The notes beneath the pieces are model-generated. The model saw only the letters and a program-made list of their open reading frames with translations. It was not told the DNA's origin and made no database searches. This document shows, in pieces, positions 1 to 11,400 of a stretch of 64,000 bases of DNA. Source of the DNA: Ilex aquifolium (lineage: Eukaryota; Streptophyta; Magnoliopsida; Aquifoliales; Aquifoliaceae); the NCBI GenBank assembly GCA_951799425.1, contig OX637394.1, positions 30,850,001-30,914,000 of the forward strand, read 5' to 3'. Made by a program: the position numbers and the translations under genes. The number at the start of each line of letters is the position of its first letter. Position 1 is the stretch's first letter.

Positions 1-3000
1 CCAGGTTTAGACCGGCTATGAGGGCTTCGTATTCGGCTTCATTGTTGGACGCTTGAAAATCAAACTTCAAGGCATACTCTAGGTCATACCCCTCTGGTGA
101 AGTTAGGATGAGGCCAACTCCGCTTCCTTGGGCGTTTGATGCTCCATCTACATATAATTTCCAGGTTGGCACATCGGGGACACAGTCTTGACTTTCCTCG
201 TTTTCCTCAGGTGGGGAGGTAAACTCGGCAAGAAAATCTGCTAGGACTTGTCCCTTGATCACGGTCCTGGGCTTGAACTTGATGTCGAATTCGCTAAGTT
301 TCATTGCCCATTTCACCAACCTTCTAGAGGCTTCTGGTTTGTGCAAGGCCTGCCTCATTGGCTGGTCCGTTGGACCCTCGATGGTGTGGGCCTGGAAGTA
401 TGGTCTCAACCTCCGAGCCGCCACTAAGAGGGCTAGCACGAGCTTTTCCATTTTCGGATACCTCTCTTCGGCTCCTCGGAGGGCTTTGCTACAGAAGTAA
501 CCAGGTAGTTGGACTCGATCTTTGTCTCTAACTAACGTCGCGCTGACCGAGAAGTCTGATACGGCCAGGTAAAGGATCAAGACCTCTCCTTCCTGACGAC
601 TCACCAGCACTGGCGTAGATGCCAGATAAGCCTTGAAGGCTTGGAAAGATTCTTCACATTTTTCGTCCCACCGAAAGGCTGCCTTCAGGACCTTGAAGAA
701 AGGCTAGCACTTATCGCTGGAGCGCGATACAAATCGGTTGAGCACCGCTATTCTCCCGGTCAGACGTTGTATTTCTCAAGTTGTGGTGGGGGGTTTCATT
801 TTGAGGACGGCCTTCACCTTCTCGGGGTTTGCCTCGATTCCCCTGCTATTGACTATGAATCACAGGAACTGCCCTATCGACACCCCAAAGGCGCATTTCG
901 CGGGGTTTAACTTCATTTTGTACTGCTGCATAATTCCAAATGCCTCCTCGAGGTGTTGAATATGGGACTCGGCTCTGAGTGACTTCACAAGCATATCGTC
1001 TATATATACCTCCATGGTCGAGCCGAGCTTCTCCCGGAACATCCTGTTGACCAACCTTTGATAGGTGGCACCGGCATTTTTTAGTCCGAAAGGCATAACC
1101 TGATAGCAGAAGATCCCCTGTTCTGTGACGAATGAAGTTTTCTCTTGGTCGTTCGGGTCCATTCTGATCTGATTATATCATGAGAAAGCGTCCATGAAGC
1201 TGAGGAGCTCATGGCCAGCTATAGCGTCGACTATTAGGTCGATCCGGGGTAACGGGAAGCTATCCTTGGGACAGGCTCGGTTCAAGTCGGTGAAGTCGAT
1301 GCAAAGTCGTCATTTTCCATTTACTTTCTTCACGAGCACAACGTTGGCCAACTAGGACGGGTAATCTACCTCCCTGACGGCTTTTGCTTGTAGTAGCTTT
1401 TCCACCTCCTCATTAATGGCTTTATGTCTATCTGGCGCGAAACTCCTTCTCTTTTGTCGCACTGGCCTGCAGTTCGAGTCAACGCTAAGTCTGTGCACTA
1501 TTACCGTGGGATCTATCCCTTCCATATCCTCTTGTCTCCAGGCGAAAACATCGGCGTTCTCCTTCAGGAACGCGATGAGCCTTTCTTTAATGAGCGGGAG
1601 CAGCGTTGAGCCGACAAAGACCACGTGTCCTGGGTCTTCGTCTACCTGCACGGGCTCTAGCTGCTCCGTGGAAGTAGGTCTGGTCTCCAGCTCGTCCCTC
1701 ATGTCTAAGTCTTCCAACTGAACTGACTCTACCTCCTTATGCCTCTTTGACGCCACGTAACATTCTCTGGCAAGGCATTGGTCTCCTCTGACCATGCCGA
1801 TCCCATTCTCCGTTGGAAATTTCATCACCAAATGATACGCAGAGGGTATCGCCTTGATTGAATTGAGAAACGGCCTTCCCAACAAAACGTTGTACGCAGA
1901 GGGGGCGTCCACCACTAGAAAACGGACGGTGGTTGTAACCTGACAAGGTTGGTCTCCTATAGTGAGGACGAGCTGAATAGAGCCAACTGGCAGGACTCTT
2001 TCGCCCGAGAAGCCGAGGAGATGGCTCTTTACAGGTTCGAGTCTGGACCTCTCTATGCTGAGCTGATTAAAGGCTGACAAGAAGATGATGTCCGCCGAGC
2101 TCCCGTAATCGACAAGCACACGATGTATGGTTTTGTTGGCGATAATCACCTTTATGACCAGAGGGTCGTCATGCGGATGTTGGCACTCCTCGAGATCTGC
2201 ATCAGAAAAAGTGATCTCTACTACGCGGCGGGGTGCCTTCCGGATGGCCTGGACTTCAAGGAAATCTTCTGACCGGGCCTTCCTGGCGTATGCCCTCTGC
2301 GCTGAGCTGGATTCACCCCCTCCGGCGAATCCTCCCGAGATGACTCGGATCTCGCCTATAGCTTGTTGGTGCTGTTGTGGGGGCTGAGGCGCGGCTCGGT
2401 CTCCTCGCCTCTGGTTGTCCTGCTCTCTTCCTTCTGCAGCCACATACTGTTGTAGGTGACCTCTTTGGATCAGATACTCTATCTCCTTTTTAAGCTGAAT
2501 ACAGTCGTTTGTCTCATGGCCAGTGTCTTTATGGTATTCACAGTACTTCGTGGGATCCCTCTTCCTAGGATCGGATTTCATCCATGGTGGCTATCGGACG
2601 AATCTCTCGTTCTGTACCTCATGCAGGACTTGTGCAATAGAGGCAACCAAGGGCGGGAGCCTTATCGGGGTTGTAGCTCCTGTGGCGGGGGTCCTAGGAG
2701 ATCTTGGACGTTGCCTCTCCTTTTCGGAGAAGGCTCTCTTCGTCTCCTCGGTGAGTGGTCTCTTTTTGGGGACCGCTCATATTTCCTCTCCTTCCTCGGA
2801 CTGCGGTCCCTCTTTTTCTTTTCCCCTTCCGTCGGGGGTGTGCCCCCTTTGAGGCGGAGGGCCTCTTCGCCGTTGATGTATTTTTCGGCTTTTGCCAAGA
2901 CCTCGGCCATGGTGGCTTGTGGGTTTTTTGCTATCGAGAAGAGGAGGTCCTTAGATTGTATTCCGAGCCCAGACATGAAAGTGGTCAGTGCGAACTTATC

Positions 3001-3992
3001 ATCCACACATTCCACCTTCAGACACTCTTGATTGAAGCGTTGCACGTAGCTTCGGAGGGATTCGCTGGGCCCTTGTTTGATGCTCAGGAGGTGGTAGGAC
3101 GGCTTCCTGTACGTCCTAGCTCCGATAAAATGGGATACAAACTGTATGGAGAGTTCTCAGAAGGATGAAATTGACGCTGGTTGTAGCCTGTTGAACCAGG
3201 CTATCGCCGACCCCTTCAGGGTGATGGCAAAAGTCCGACAGCGAATTGGATCTGGGTATCCCTGGAGTTCCATTTGATTTTTATAGGAGTTCAAGTGGTC
3301 AACCAGGTCCTTGGTTCCGTCGAACGCCTCGACAGACGACATCCGGAACTTCTGTGAGAGAGGGAAGTGAAGGACCTCGGGAACGAATGGCGATTCGGTC
3401 TGCTGGACTAGAGCGTCCATAGTATCAGGAGTCTTTCCCTTAGCTGCATCTTTCATGTTGCCCACCTCTTGTTGGAGCTCATAAAGCCTCCGCTCCAACA
3501 AGCGATCCTCGGGGTCCGGCGGGGGGTGAGGTCTGTCTTCTTGGAAAGCGGCCCTAGCCCGACTGTGGGCTTCATCTTCGTCGCGCTCCTTGGGGTACTG
3601 TCTTCGGTGGTTCTCCCCGGAGTGACTACGCTCGTGGAGCTCAGTGACTCCATTTGGCTGGGCTTGGCGCTCCTGATGAGGGGCGTCATGTTCTGCCAGG
3701 GGCGGAGGGGGCTCCTGTCGAGCTGGCGAGAACCGCAGGAGCTGGTGTGTTTGTATCCACTCCATCAGCTCCTGGTTCTGCTTTATCAGTTGCATCGTAG
3801 TTCGATGGTAGGTTTCTAGTTCATTGAGTGGGGGGAGGTTCGCCGCCGGGGGATGACCCTCGACGTCTCCTTCGGGGGCCGGAAAGTTCTCCGGTAGATT
3901 TTGGTAGACTTGGGGATTGGCAGGAGCTTTACTCATGTTCCGAGTTGAAACCATCAAGTAAATAAAAATTCGAAAGAGAATGATGAAAATCG

Positions 3993-4010
3993 TTCCCACA
4001 GACGGCGCCA
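3993..4010 (-). other. Primer binding site of the Tat element
   Basis: The minus strand reads TGGCGCCGTCTGTGGGAA two bases inside the LTR edge. This is the PBS form usual for Tat/Retand-type elements, commonly assigned to tRNA-Arg. Confidence 0.8.
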
Positions 4011-4012
4011 AC

Positions 4013-4833
4013 TGATGGAACTCGAAAAATACAGTCCAAGCCCAACCGATGAGATGCTAACGAGTTTTAGTAGGGTTGTTTGAATGAGAAGTTTTTCTAT
4101 AGAAAAGTGGGTGGCACAGAATGTGATAGTGGTTCACCTTAGCCGATGGACCAAGTCTACTTCCACTTTAATAGTCTCTTGCTCCTTGAGATCTTGTATT
4201 GATTTCAAGAGAGTACAAGTCGGTTACAGGCACTGGGCCTTTACAAATGTATATGTCTTATCTTACTGAATATCTGGGAATGGAAGAGACAACGGGGAAG
4301 GTGAAGACAGTGATCCTCCAAGGAAGTTCTCGAGAGATCCCCTCCAGCTACAAAGCACTATTCTATTTATACGGGTTGTTCGTCCTAGGGTTTCTGGTGG
4401 CCCCTCCTGCCTTTTCTCTGATCTTGTGGGGACCTCCAGTCTTTGTCCTGCAAAAGCTTATGCTAGCCGGCGCCCCTGTGCCCACGATCTCTGGGGCGTT
4501 ATGCACCACCTCCTCCTGCCTTCGGGGAGGTGTAACTATCTTAGGTTTCAGAGATGGTCCTCTTGTCCCTTGACACGTGGTGCAACGGGATCCTTCCTAA
4601 GAGAAGGGTATGATCCTCTTTCCCTAATTGTCCTTTGGCTGCTACTGGATTGGGCCGGGCTTGGGCTGCTGATCCTCCGGAGCCGTTGGGCTTGATTTTT
4701 GGGCCCTTCCTGCTCTTTATCGCGGGCTAGTTGGAGGCACTCCCTTTGGGCTAATAAGCCCAACTTCTGGGTTCTCAAGGTATATAGGACTCCGAGGCCA
4801 TGGCGGTCCATGCCTAAAATTTCATCCTTATCA
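4013..4833 (-). repeat. 5' LTR of the Tat element
   Basis: On the minus strand the LTR ends in AGTTCCATCA directly before the PBS, which fixes the 4013 edge. The outer edge is inferred: TGATAAGGATG at 4833 is a plausible TG start, but without the partner LTR it could lie anywhere between about 4800 and 4905. A TATA box (GTATAAATAG, 4363-4372) gives a U3 of about 460 bp and a transcript start near 4335. Confidence 0.6.
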
Positions 4834-5436
4834 ATACCTATGTCTCCATGAACGTAATTACTATTAAAGAGATTTGAGGACATAAACCAATGGTTAGAGC
4901 ACATCTCATGGAAAAAATATAATCAGGAAAAGGGCGAAATCAGGAAACAACGTAGAATGTCAGAGGCCAAACAAGCGACACCGCTGGTTTTATGTAGGTC
5001 ATAGAACTAGAAACTGGCAATACAAGTACTTCTCATGGTCCCAGTGGCGCAGGAGATTTTCAGAATAAAATAACAATTTTCCCACCTAAAGTTCCATTGA
5101 AAATTTATCAAGAGATGCAGATGCTGATCCTTCCATGATTGTGCTGCCTAATCTTTAAACATTTAAGTCAAATAGACCATAATGAACATAGTTTAAACAT
5201 TACTTCTGACTTAGTGTTAGATTTTACCGGTCAGAAAATAAATATTATAAAGGAGAATCAAACAAGCATAACTTGCTATTAAATTGATAAGCAATGACTA
5301 GAATTCCATCATTAGAAGCTGTTGTACAGAAAAACCTAAACTTGTTTAATGCTAGGCTTCCCACCACTAATTTTCTTTTATGATCTGGTGCAGCAACCAT
5401 CTTAACAAAAAAGTGAAACTAACATATGCGAGAAAT
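4834..5436. other. 3' flank of ALKBH6, no gene seen
   Basis: AT-rich unique-looking sequence between the ALKBH6 stop codon and the Tat LTR. It should hold the ALKBH6 3' UTR and polyadenylation region. I could not place a poly(A) site with confidence, and no ORF or repeat was recognised. Confidence 0.5.
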
Positions 5437-8400
5437 CTAAAACTTGAATAAATTTTTGTGAACCTTCGACACTACTCGACATGTCAATGAAATTCTACTG
5501 GTAGTTCTGTGCACAATATCTGCTGTCCTCTTCTCTTCAGTCACTTTTTCTGAAGGTGGTAGTGACTGATTTACTCGAAGAAATTTCAAAGTTTCAGCAA
5601 CATTGACTGCCTGAAATAGAATATGAAAACATATCATAGATAACAGGCAGTGCAGTTCCCTAAGAAAGCTTTTCTATAAGCCCTCAGGATGTGTTTAAGG
5701 TAGATTTGTTTAATTCTCATTATTATTATTTTATTACTTGTCAGGAAAATTCATACATTGTTTTCCAACAGCTCATCACATTAGGTCACTCATCTTACCC
5801 CATTGAAGTGTTGCACCTCACAATCTTTTATTCCATGCAAGTAGTCTGAAAAAAGAAATAAGATGTCAATGTTTTAGGCATGCCAAGAGAAAGATAAACT
5901 CTTTGCGAGCAAAAGAAATTGAGATCCACCTGAGTACGCCTTATCTTTGAATATCAGTAAACTGCAGGGCATCAATACAACAGAAAAAGGACGATAACTA
6001 TCCAACAATTTTTCACTTTCATTCTCCAAAGCTCCAGCAGAAATTGTATCTTCAACATTGTTTCTCACTGTGTTTACAGAGTCTGTCAAACTTGGATGGG
6101 GAGTGAAGTCCATAACAACAGGTGATCCAAGCGACAAAATTGCCACTACTGGAAAATAAGCTGGTCCATCCTGGTGTGGCTGTATTACAGACAACTTATC
6201 ATTACAACTAACACAAGACCAATTATAAATACGCATCTTGAAACAACTTTTGACTGAATGGGGCAATGCAAAGTAAAGGAAAGAATGTAAAAAGAAAATG
6301 CAAAACTTGATTTGGAGAGAATGCTATTGTTCAGCCTTTTCCTTCCTTTAACCTTTGCCTCCTGAGATTTAAACTAAAACTTAGCGCTAATTGGAAATGT
6401 AGAGCATTAAGATTCTCAAAGGACAAACCCAATAAATTGGTCATCTCTCGACCCTCAAGTCACTTGCGTCACTCTGCCATCCACTCATTCCCTATGAAAC
6501 TTTCATCTTTATAACTAAGCCTCACCCAATCATAGTAAATCTTGTGATGATTCGGGCATAGAGACTAAGGCTCAACAATGGCAACAAACATTAGTTAAGT
6601 TGCAATGAGGATTATTCATGCAGTTGGGGTTGATTTTTCTTATATATAGAGAGAGAGAGAGGGAGAGTACACACGAATAGAAACAAACACAATAAGAGAG
6701 AAAACAGAACAGAGGGCTACATAGGGGTGGCAGGAGAAGAAGGAAAATGAATTCATAAACCAAACTAGTAGAGTGAACAAACCATTATGCCTTGGTTAGG
6801 AAGGTATTCATTGATGAGTACATGATTAATTGCTGAAGGAAACAACCTTGATTCCTCGTACATTCTCTGAGTAATTCTTGTAAGCCAAGGAGGCACTGCA
6901 TGAGAGAGATTATTTAGATGCGACTTTTCTTCAGTTTCCATATATATTATATAAAAATATACTGTGCAACAAGAACTTCATGCAACCACTTGAACACGAC
7001 TCATTATAATTTATTTGGGAGCAATCGATTCTAAAATGGATAGTAATATTTCTTTGTGCGAAATATAAAAATAGTATCTCAAGTATGTGCTATGTCCCAC
7101 TTTGGTTCCCATTCTTTCAATTTTGTCCCTTTGCTCCCTATAGTTTTCATTTGGCATTTAAATGGTCCAATGTAAAATGGCGGTTTAAATTGGATAGTGG
7201 AATTGTTCACATGTAATTCATGGGATGAATGCTCAGGAATGGTCCAATGTAAAATATCAGTTGAAATTTGCAATTGGTGACATATTCCCATTTTGGTTTC
7301 TTAAACACAAGCCACACCCGTCTTCCATCTTCTCGCCATCTCCTCCACCACCATTTGTTTCAGCAAGTCAGTGAGACTAGGGCTGTCAATTTTCGACACG
7401 ACACAAACCGAACACAAAAAATAAATGGGTCGAACACGAAATTAAACGAGTTAATGGGTTAAAAATGGTCAACACGCTTAAACACGAAAAAAATCATGTT
7501 GGGTTTATGTCAAAATCGGGTCAACCTGATTTAGATTTGATTAACCCGTATATTTTAAACGGGTTGACATGATTCGGACACGAACCCGACCTAACCCATT
7601 GTAGACCCGTTTTATGGCAGTATAGTTTGCCTATTATGTATGACTAATGTGGTCTTAATATTATTACTTTATTAGTTCTTACTTCTACTATGATAATTGT
7701 CAGTATAGTTCTAAACATTATTATGACAATATACTAGTATAATTCTTACTTCAATTTTTGGGTTGAAACTTGAATACATTGTAGTTAATTTCATTGATGA
7801 GATGTGATATGTTATTTGAAAAAAATTATTTAAAATTTTAAATGAATAATTGAATGATATATTTAATTGTAATGAACTGGTGTGAAAACAGGTTATGTGT
7901 GTTAAACAGGTCTGTGTTATGTGTGCTAAACAAGTTAAACAGATCATGTTATGTGTGTTAACCCAAAAACGACATGTTTATTAAATGTGTCAAACAGGTC
8001 GGGTTTGGATAACCCGTTTAATGGTCAGGTCAGGTTAGTGTTTACACATCTCGACACGATTATTAAACATGTTAGGTTTGGGTTTGCAAATTTTCGACAC
8101 AAACTCGAAATCAACCCGACACGTTTGACACCCTTGAGACCCCTCAAACTCCATACAAAAGTCTTATCTTCAATTGGACAATATTTGTATCTCTCCCTCC
8201 CTCAACAAACCCGGGCCCTCATTCCTCCTATTATGAAAATTCACTCAACATTCCCACATTGGTACAAGTGTGAGCCAATAGTGGATAACCTTTTCTTCCC
8301 TAAGTCCCTAAACCTTTATTCTCATCCTACGAATTTGAGATCGTTAGAGCAATTATGCAAATTGATATAAGGGATATGTCCTATTTCTCATCTGTTTTGC

Positions 8401-11400
8401 AACTCATTACAAATTGCACTCATCATTATGTGAAATAATTAAGGTTAATACCATACCTATAAAATGTAAGATATTCCTCATCCCCTCTAAAAATGTATTT
8501 TTATCATCACGCAGCAGCTGGTGGGCCACCAATACTTTCCAATGTTGTAGGGGTTAGTTCTAAGAGTTGCATCAGCCATGAGCGGTGTAGAACTCTCCTT
8601 TTTCACTGCTAGAACTCTGCTTCATAGATACTTTATGACTCAGCTCACCCACATCCCAAATGCTACATACACAAAAAAGTGTGTTGGGGCAATCCTTGCT
8701 TCACTAAGAAGCCTTCGACTCACCAATGCTGATAAACGAAGGGCAAAATTATATTGATGTAGATTGGGAGAAGAAATGGAGATGAGGAAAGAAGAAATAT
8801 GGATGAGAAGAGAAGGGTTTGGGAACGTAAAGATCGCAATTTTATTCAATACTTCAAATCTAATACAATCTATACATCCATACCCTTTTTATAATAACAA
8901 ACAATAGCTAGTCTAAGAATCCTAATATGACTATTATTCCTACCATCTGTCAACTAATAATTAAAAGGGTCTCAACCTTTTTTCTTAGGGCAGCTTGGGC
9001 TTTAGAATACTCACGGATGGCATCACAGTGACAAACAATTCACTCAGCCAATTATGTGAGAAGTGTAGGAGGGCTAAAAACCAATTTTTTGATGTCACCA
9101 CTCAGCTTTCCTACTTAACTAAAGATTCTTGAAAACCGTTCAATGGAGGAAAATAGGGACAAGTCCTCGATTTCACATATTTCGGACACACGCACAGTGA
9201 GAATCATATTTTTGTTCCGTTAGACCCTCATGATTTCCGTCCTTTAGAATCTTCTTTCAATCGCTTGATCATTGATACTACTGAAGAGAGTATTTTTTTA
9301 TCCTATCATATCTTCTACCACATCGAACCCAAAAGTTGAATCATCACCGGTCATTGAAATTGAGGTTACAAGATGTTGGAACTGTCAACAACTTAATTTC
9401 AATTTGGATCTTGGGTCATGCAGATGGACTTTTAGCTCCAATACCATTTTGATGTAGATTGGGAGAAGAAATGGAGATGAGGAGAGAAGAAATATGGATG
9501 AGAAGAGAAAGATTTGGGAACGAAAAGATCACAATTTTATGCAATACTCCAAATCCAATACAATATGTACATCCATCCCCTTTTTATAAAGCCAACTAAA
9601 TAGCTAGTCTAACAGTGTCCTAATATGACTCAATTATTCCTACCATCTATCAACTAATAATGTTAATGTTTAAATATATCTCAGGACAATGCCTAAAGAT
9701 ATCTCATCAAAATCTACGTTTATGTCTACTGTAATGGAAGATAATTGAATTCCCATCATATAGCCAACTGGACTAGGTCGGATCCAAATCCTGAAGAGAG
9801 AAGCAAAAGGTGGAGAAGGAGAAACACCACCTACTCCAAGACTACCAAAAGATTAGAAAATGGTAGTTGATGATTTTTTTTTTTTTTTTTTTTGGGGGGG
9901 GGAGAATTCAGCAACATTACACATCGTTGGAACTTCAACAATTGGGCCACGACCCTTTTCAAGCCTACTGATAACAGGTGCACAACACTTTTCCTTGTAC
10001 TTCAAATCCGCCGAGCTTTTGTTGATATAAAAATACAATTTCTATCCCTTTGTAAGTTAGTACTTACGACATCATACTATCCCATTCTTCTCAATTGTTT
10101 TAGCAATTGAAAGGAGTTGCAACTTCATCCACAACTCCATCTTTACCGTTCAAGTTGCCAGCCACTATTGCTCAAGCCCTGTTATGAGCATCATTATATA
10201 CAACATCTCAAATAAGTTTCATCCCCAAATGCTTGGAATCATCCCTAACTAAGAATGCATATATCGTAAGTTAAAATGTAAAGTTGAGTAGGAAGAAAAG
10301 AATAAAAAAGACTGAAAGAAATAATGTGTGTCCAGTTGTGTTGCCCTACACTTTCAAATTTCTAGTGAAGAAATAATTAGGATAAATATCAATATTAACC
10401 TATACTCATTAAATATAACTAATAAAAAATATAAAAACTTCTAACACTACCCCTCAAGCTGGACTATAAAGATAAAAAAAATGCCCAACTTAGAACATAA
10501 ATCACTGAAGGCAGCCCTCACTGATGGCTTGGTAAGAATTTTGCCCAGCTGATCACCAGAATTAATATATGGAGTGATAATCTCCTTCTATATCAAGAGA
10601 TGTCGAATGAAATGACAATCCAACTCAATATGTTTAGTACGCTCACGAAATACCAAGTTACTTTCAATAAAAATAGTTGCTTGGTTATCACAATACATTT
10701 TCATGAGAGAAGATACATTAATTCACATATCACGAAGTAAAGAGCAAACCCATAATATCTCACATACAGTATAATTCATAGCTCGATATTCAGCCTCAGC
10801 ACTAGAATGTGTAATCACATTTTGCTTTTTATCCTCAAACTCAATTTCCCACTAAATCCCCATTTGCATGGCTATGATAAGCAAGAGGAGGGCACTTCCC
10901 CTTTGCTTGGTGGAAGAACACCATTGGATGGCATTTTGGTAAATTCTAAATTTTTTAATTTCTGTTTTTTCTATCTCCAAATATTCAGTTATAAAATATA
11001 ATGATTTCCTAACTCAAAATTTTTCCTCTTTTTCCTAAAATTCGATCCGATAATTTTAGCAAACGATTTTATCCTAACACGTATTCGCACAATTTCAAAA
11101 TCATCACTTTACTAGCCCTTTCAAACCCCCAAATAACATATTACATTATATTACTACCGTTGAAATTCCTCATTTTCCCAAAGTTCAATCTAATAATTTT
11201 ATCTGACGATTTTACTCCTAATGCGTATTCAAGCGACACCACCAAATAACCACATTTCATCTTATTTATTAACCTTCGGATCATAGGTGTTACAAGGTCC
11301 CACATGAGAGAATGTATAAAGATGGTTTGTATCTCGAATCGATTGATTAGAGTACCCAATATTTTTTTATATTGTTAAGAGTTAAGAGGTCTCTATACTC

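Larger units (their letters stand above)
1..4833 (-). mobile_element. Tat-lineage Ty3/gypsy retrotransposon, fossil, cut by the left window edge
   Basis: Minus-strand order from the right: LTR (4013 to about 4833), PBS (3993-4010), gag (about 3954-2660), a CX2CX4HX4C-like knuckle near 2470-2560 (CEYHKDTGHETNDC), aspartic protease around 1900-2130 (core VLVDYGSSADI), reverse transcriptase about 850-1600 (YQVMPFGLKNAGATYQRL) and RNase H down to position 1. The segment 1-190 reads as an additional Tat-type RNase H (VDGASNAQGSGVGLIL, NNEAEYEALIAG); dual RNase H is known for the Tat clade. Integrase and the 3' LTR lie outside the window. The coding region is broken, with roughly five breaks visible, so this is a fossil. 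Its age cannot be set because only one LTR is present. It sits just beyond the 3' end of ALKBH6 and in the same transcriptional direction. Confidence 0.9.

Noticed and set aside
9272-9457. 61-codon ORF in ALKBH6 intron 3
   Set aside because: Lies in the interior and LTR edge of the TRIM, over the PBS region; no similarity seen.
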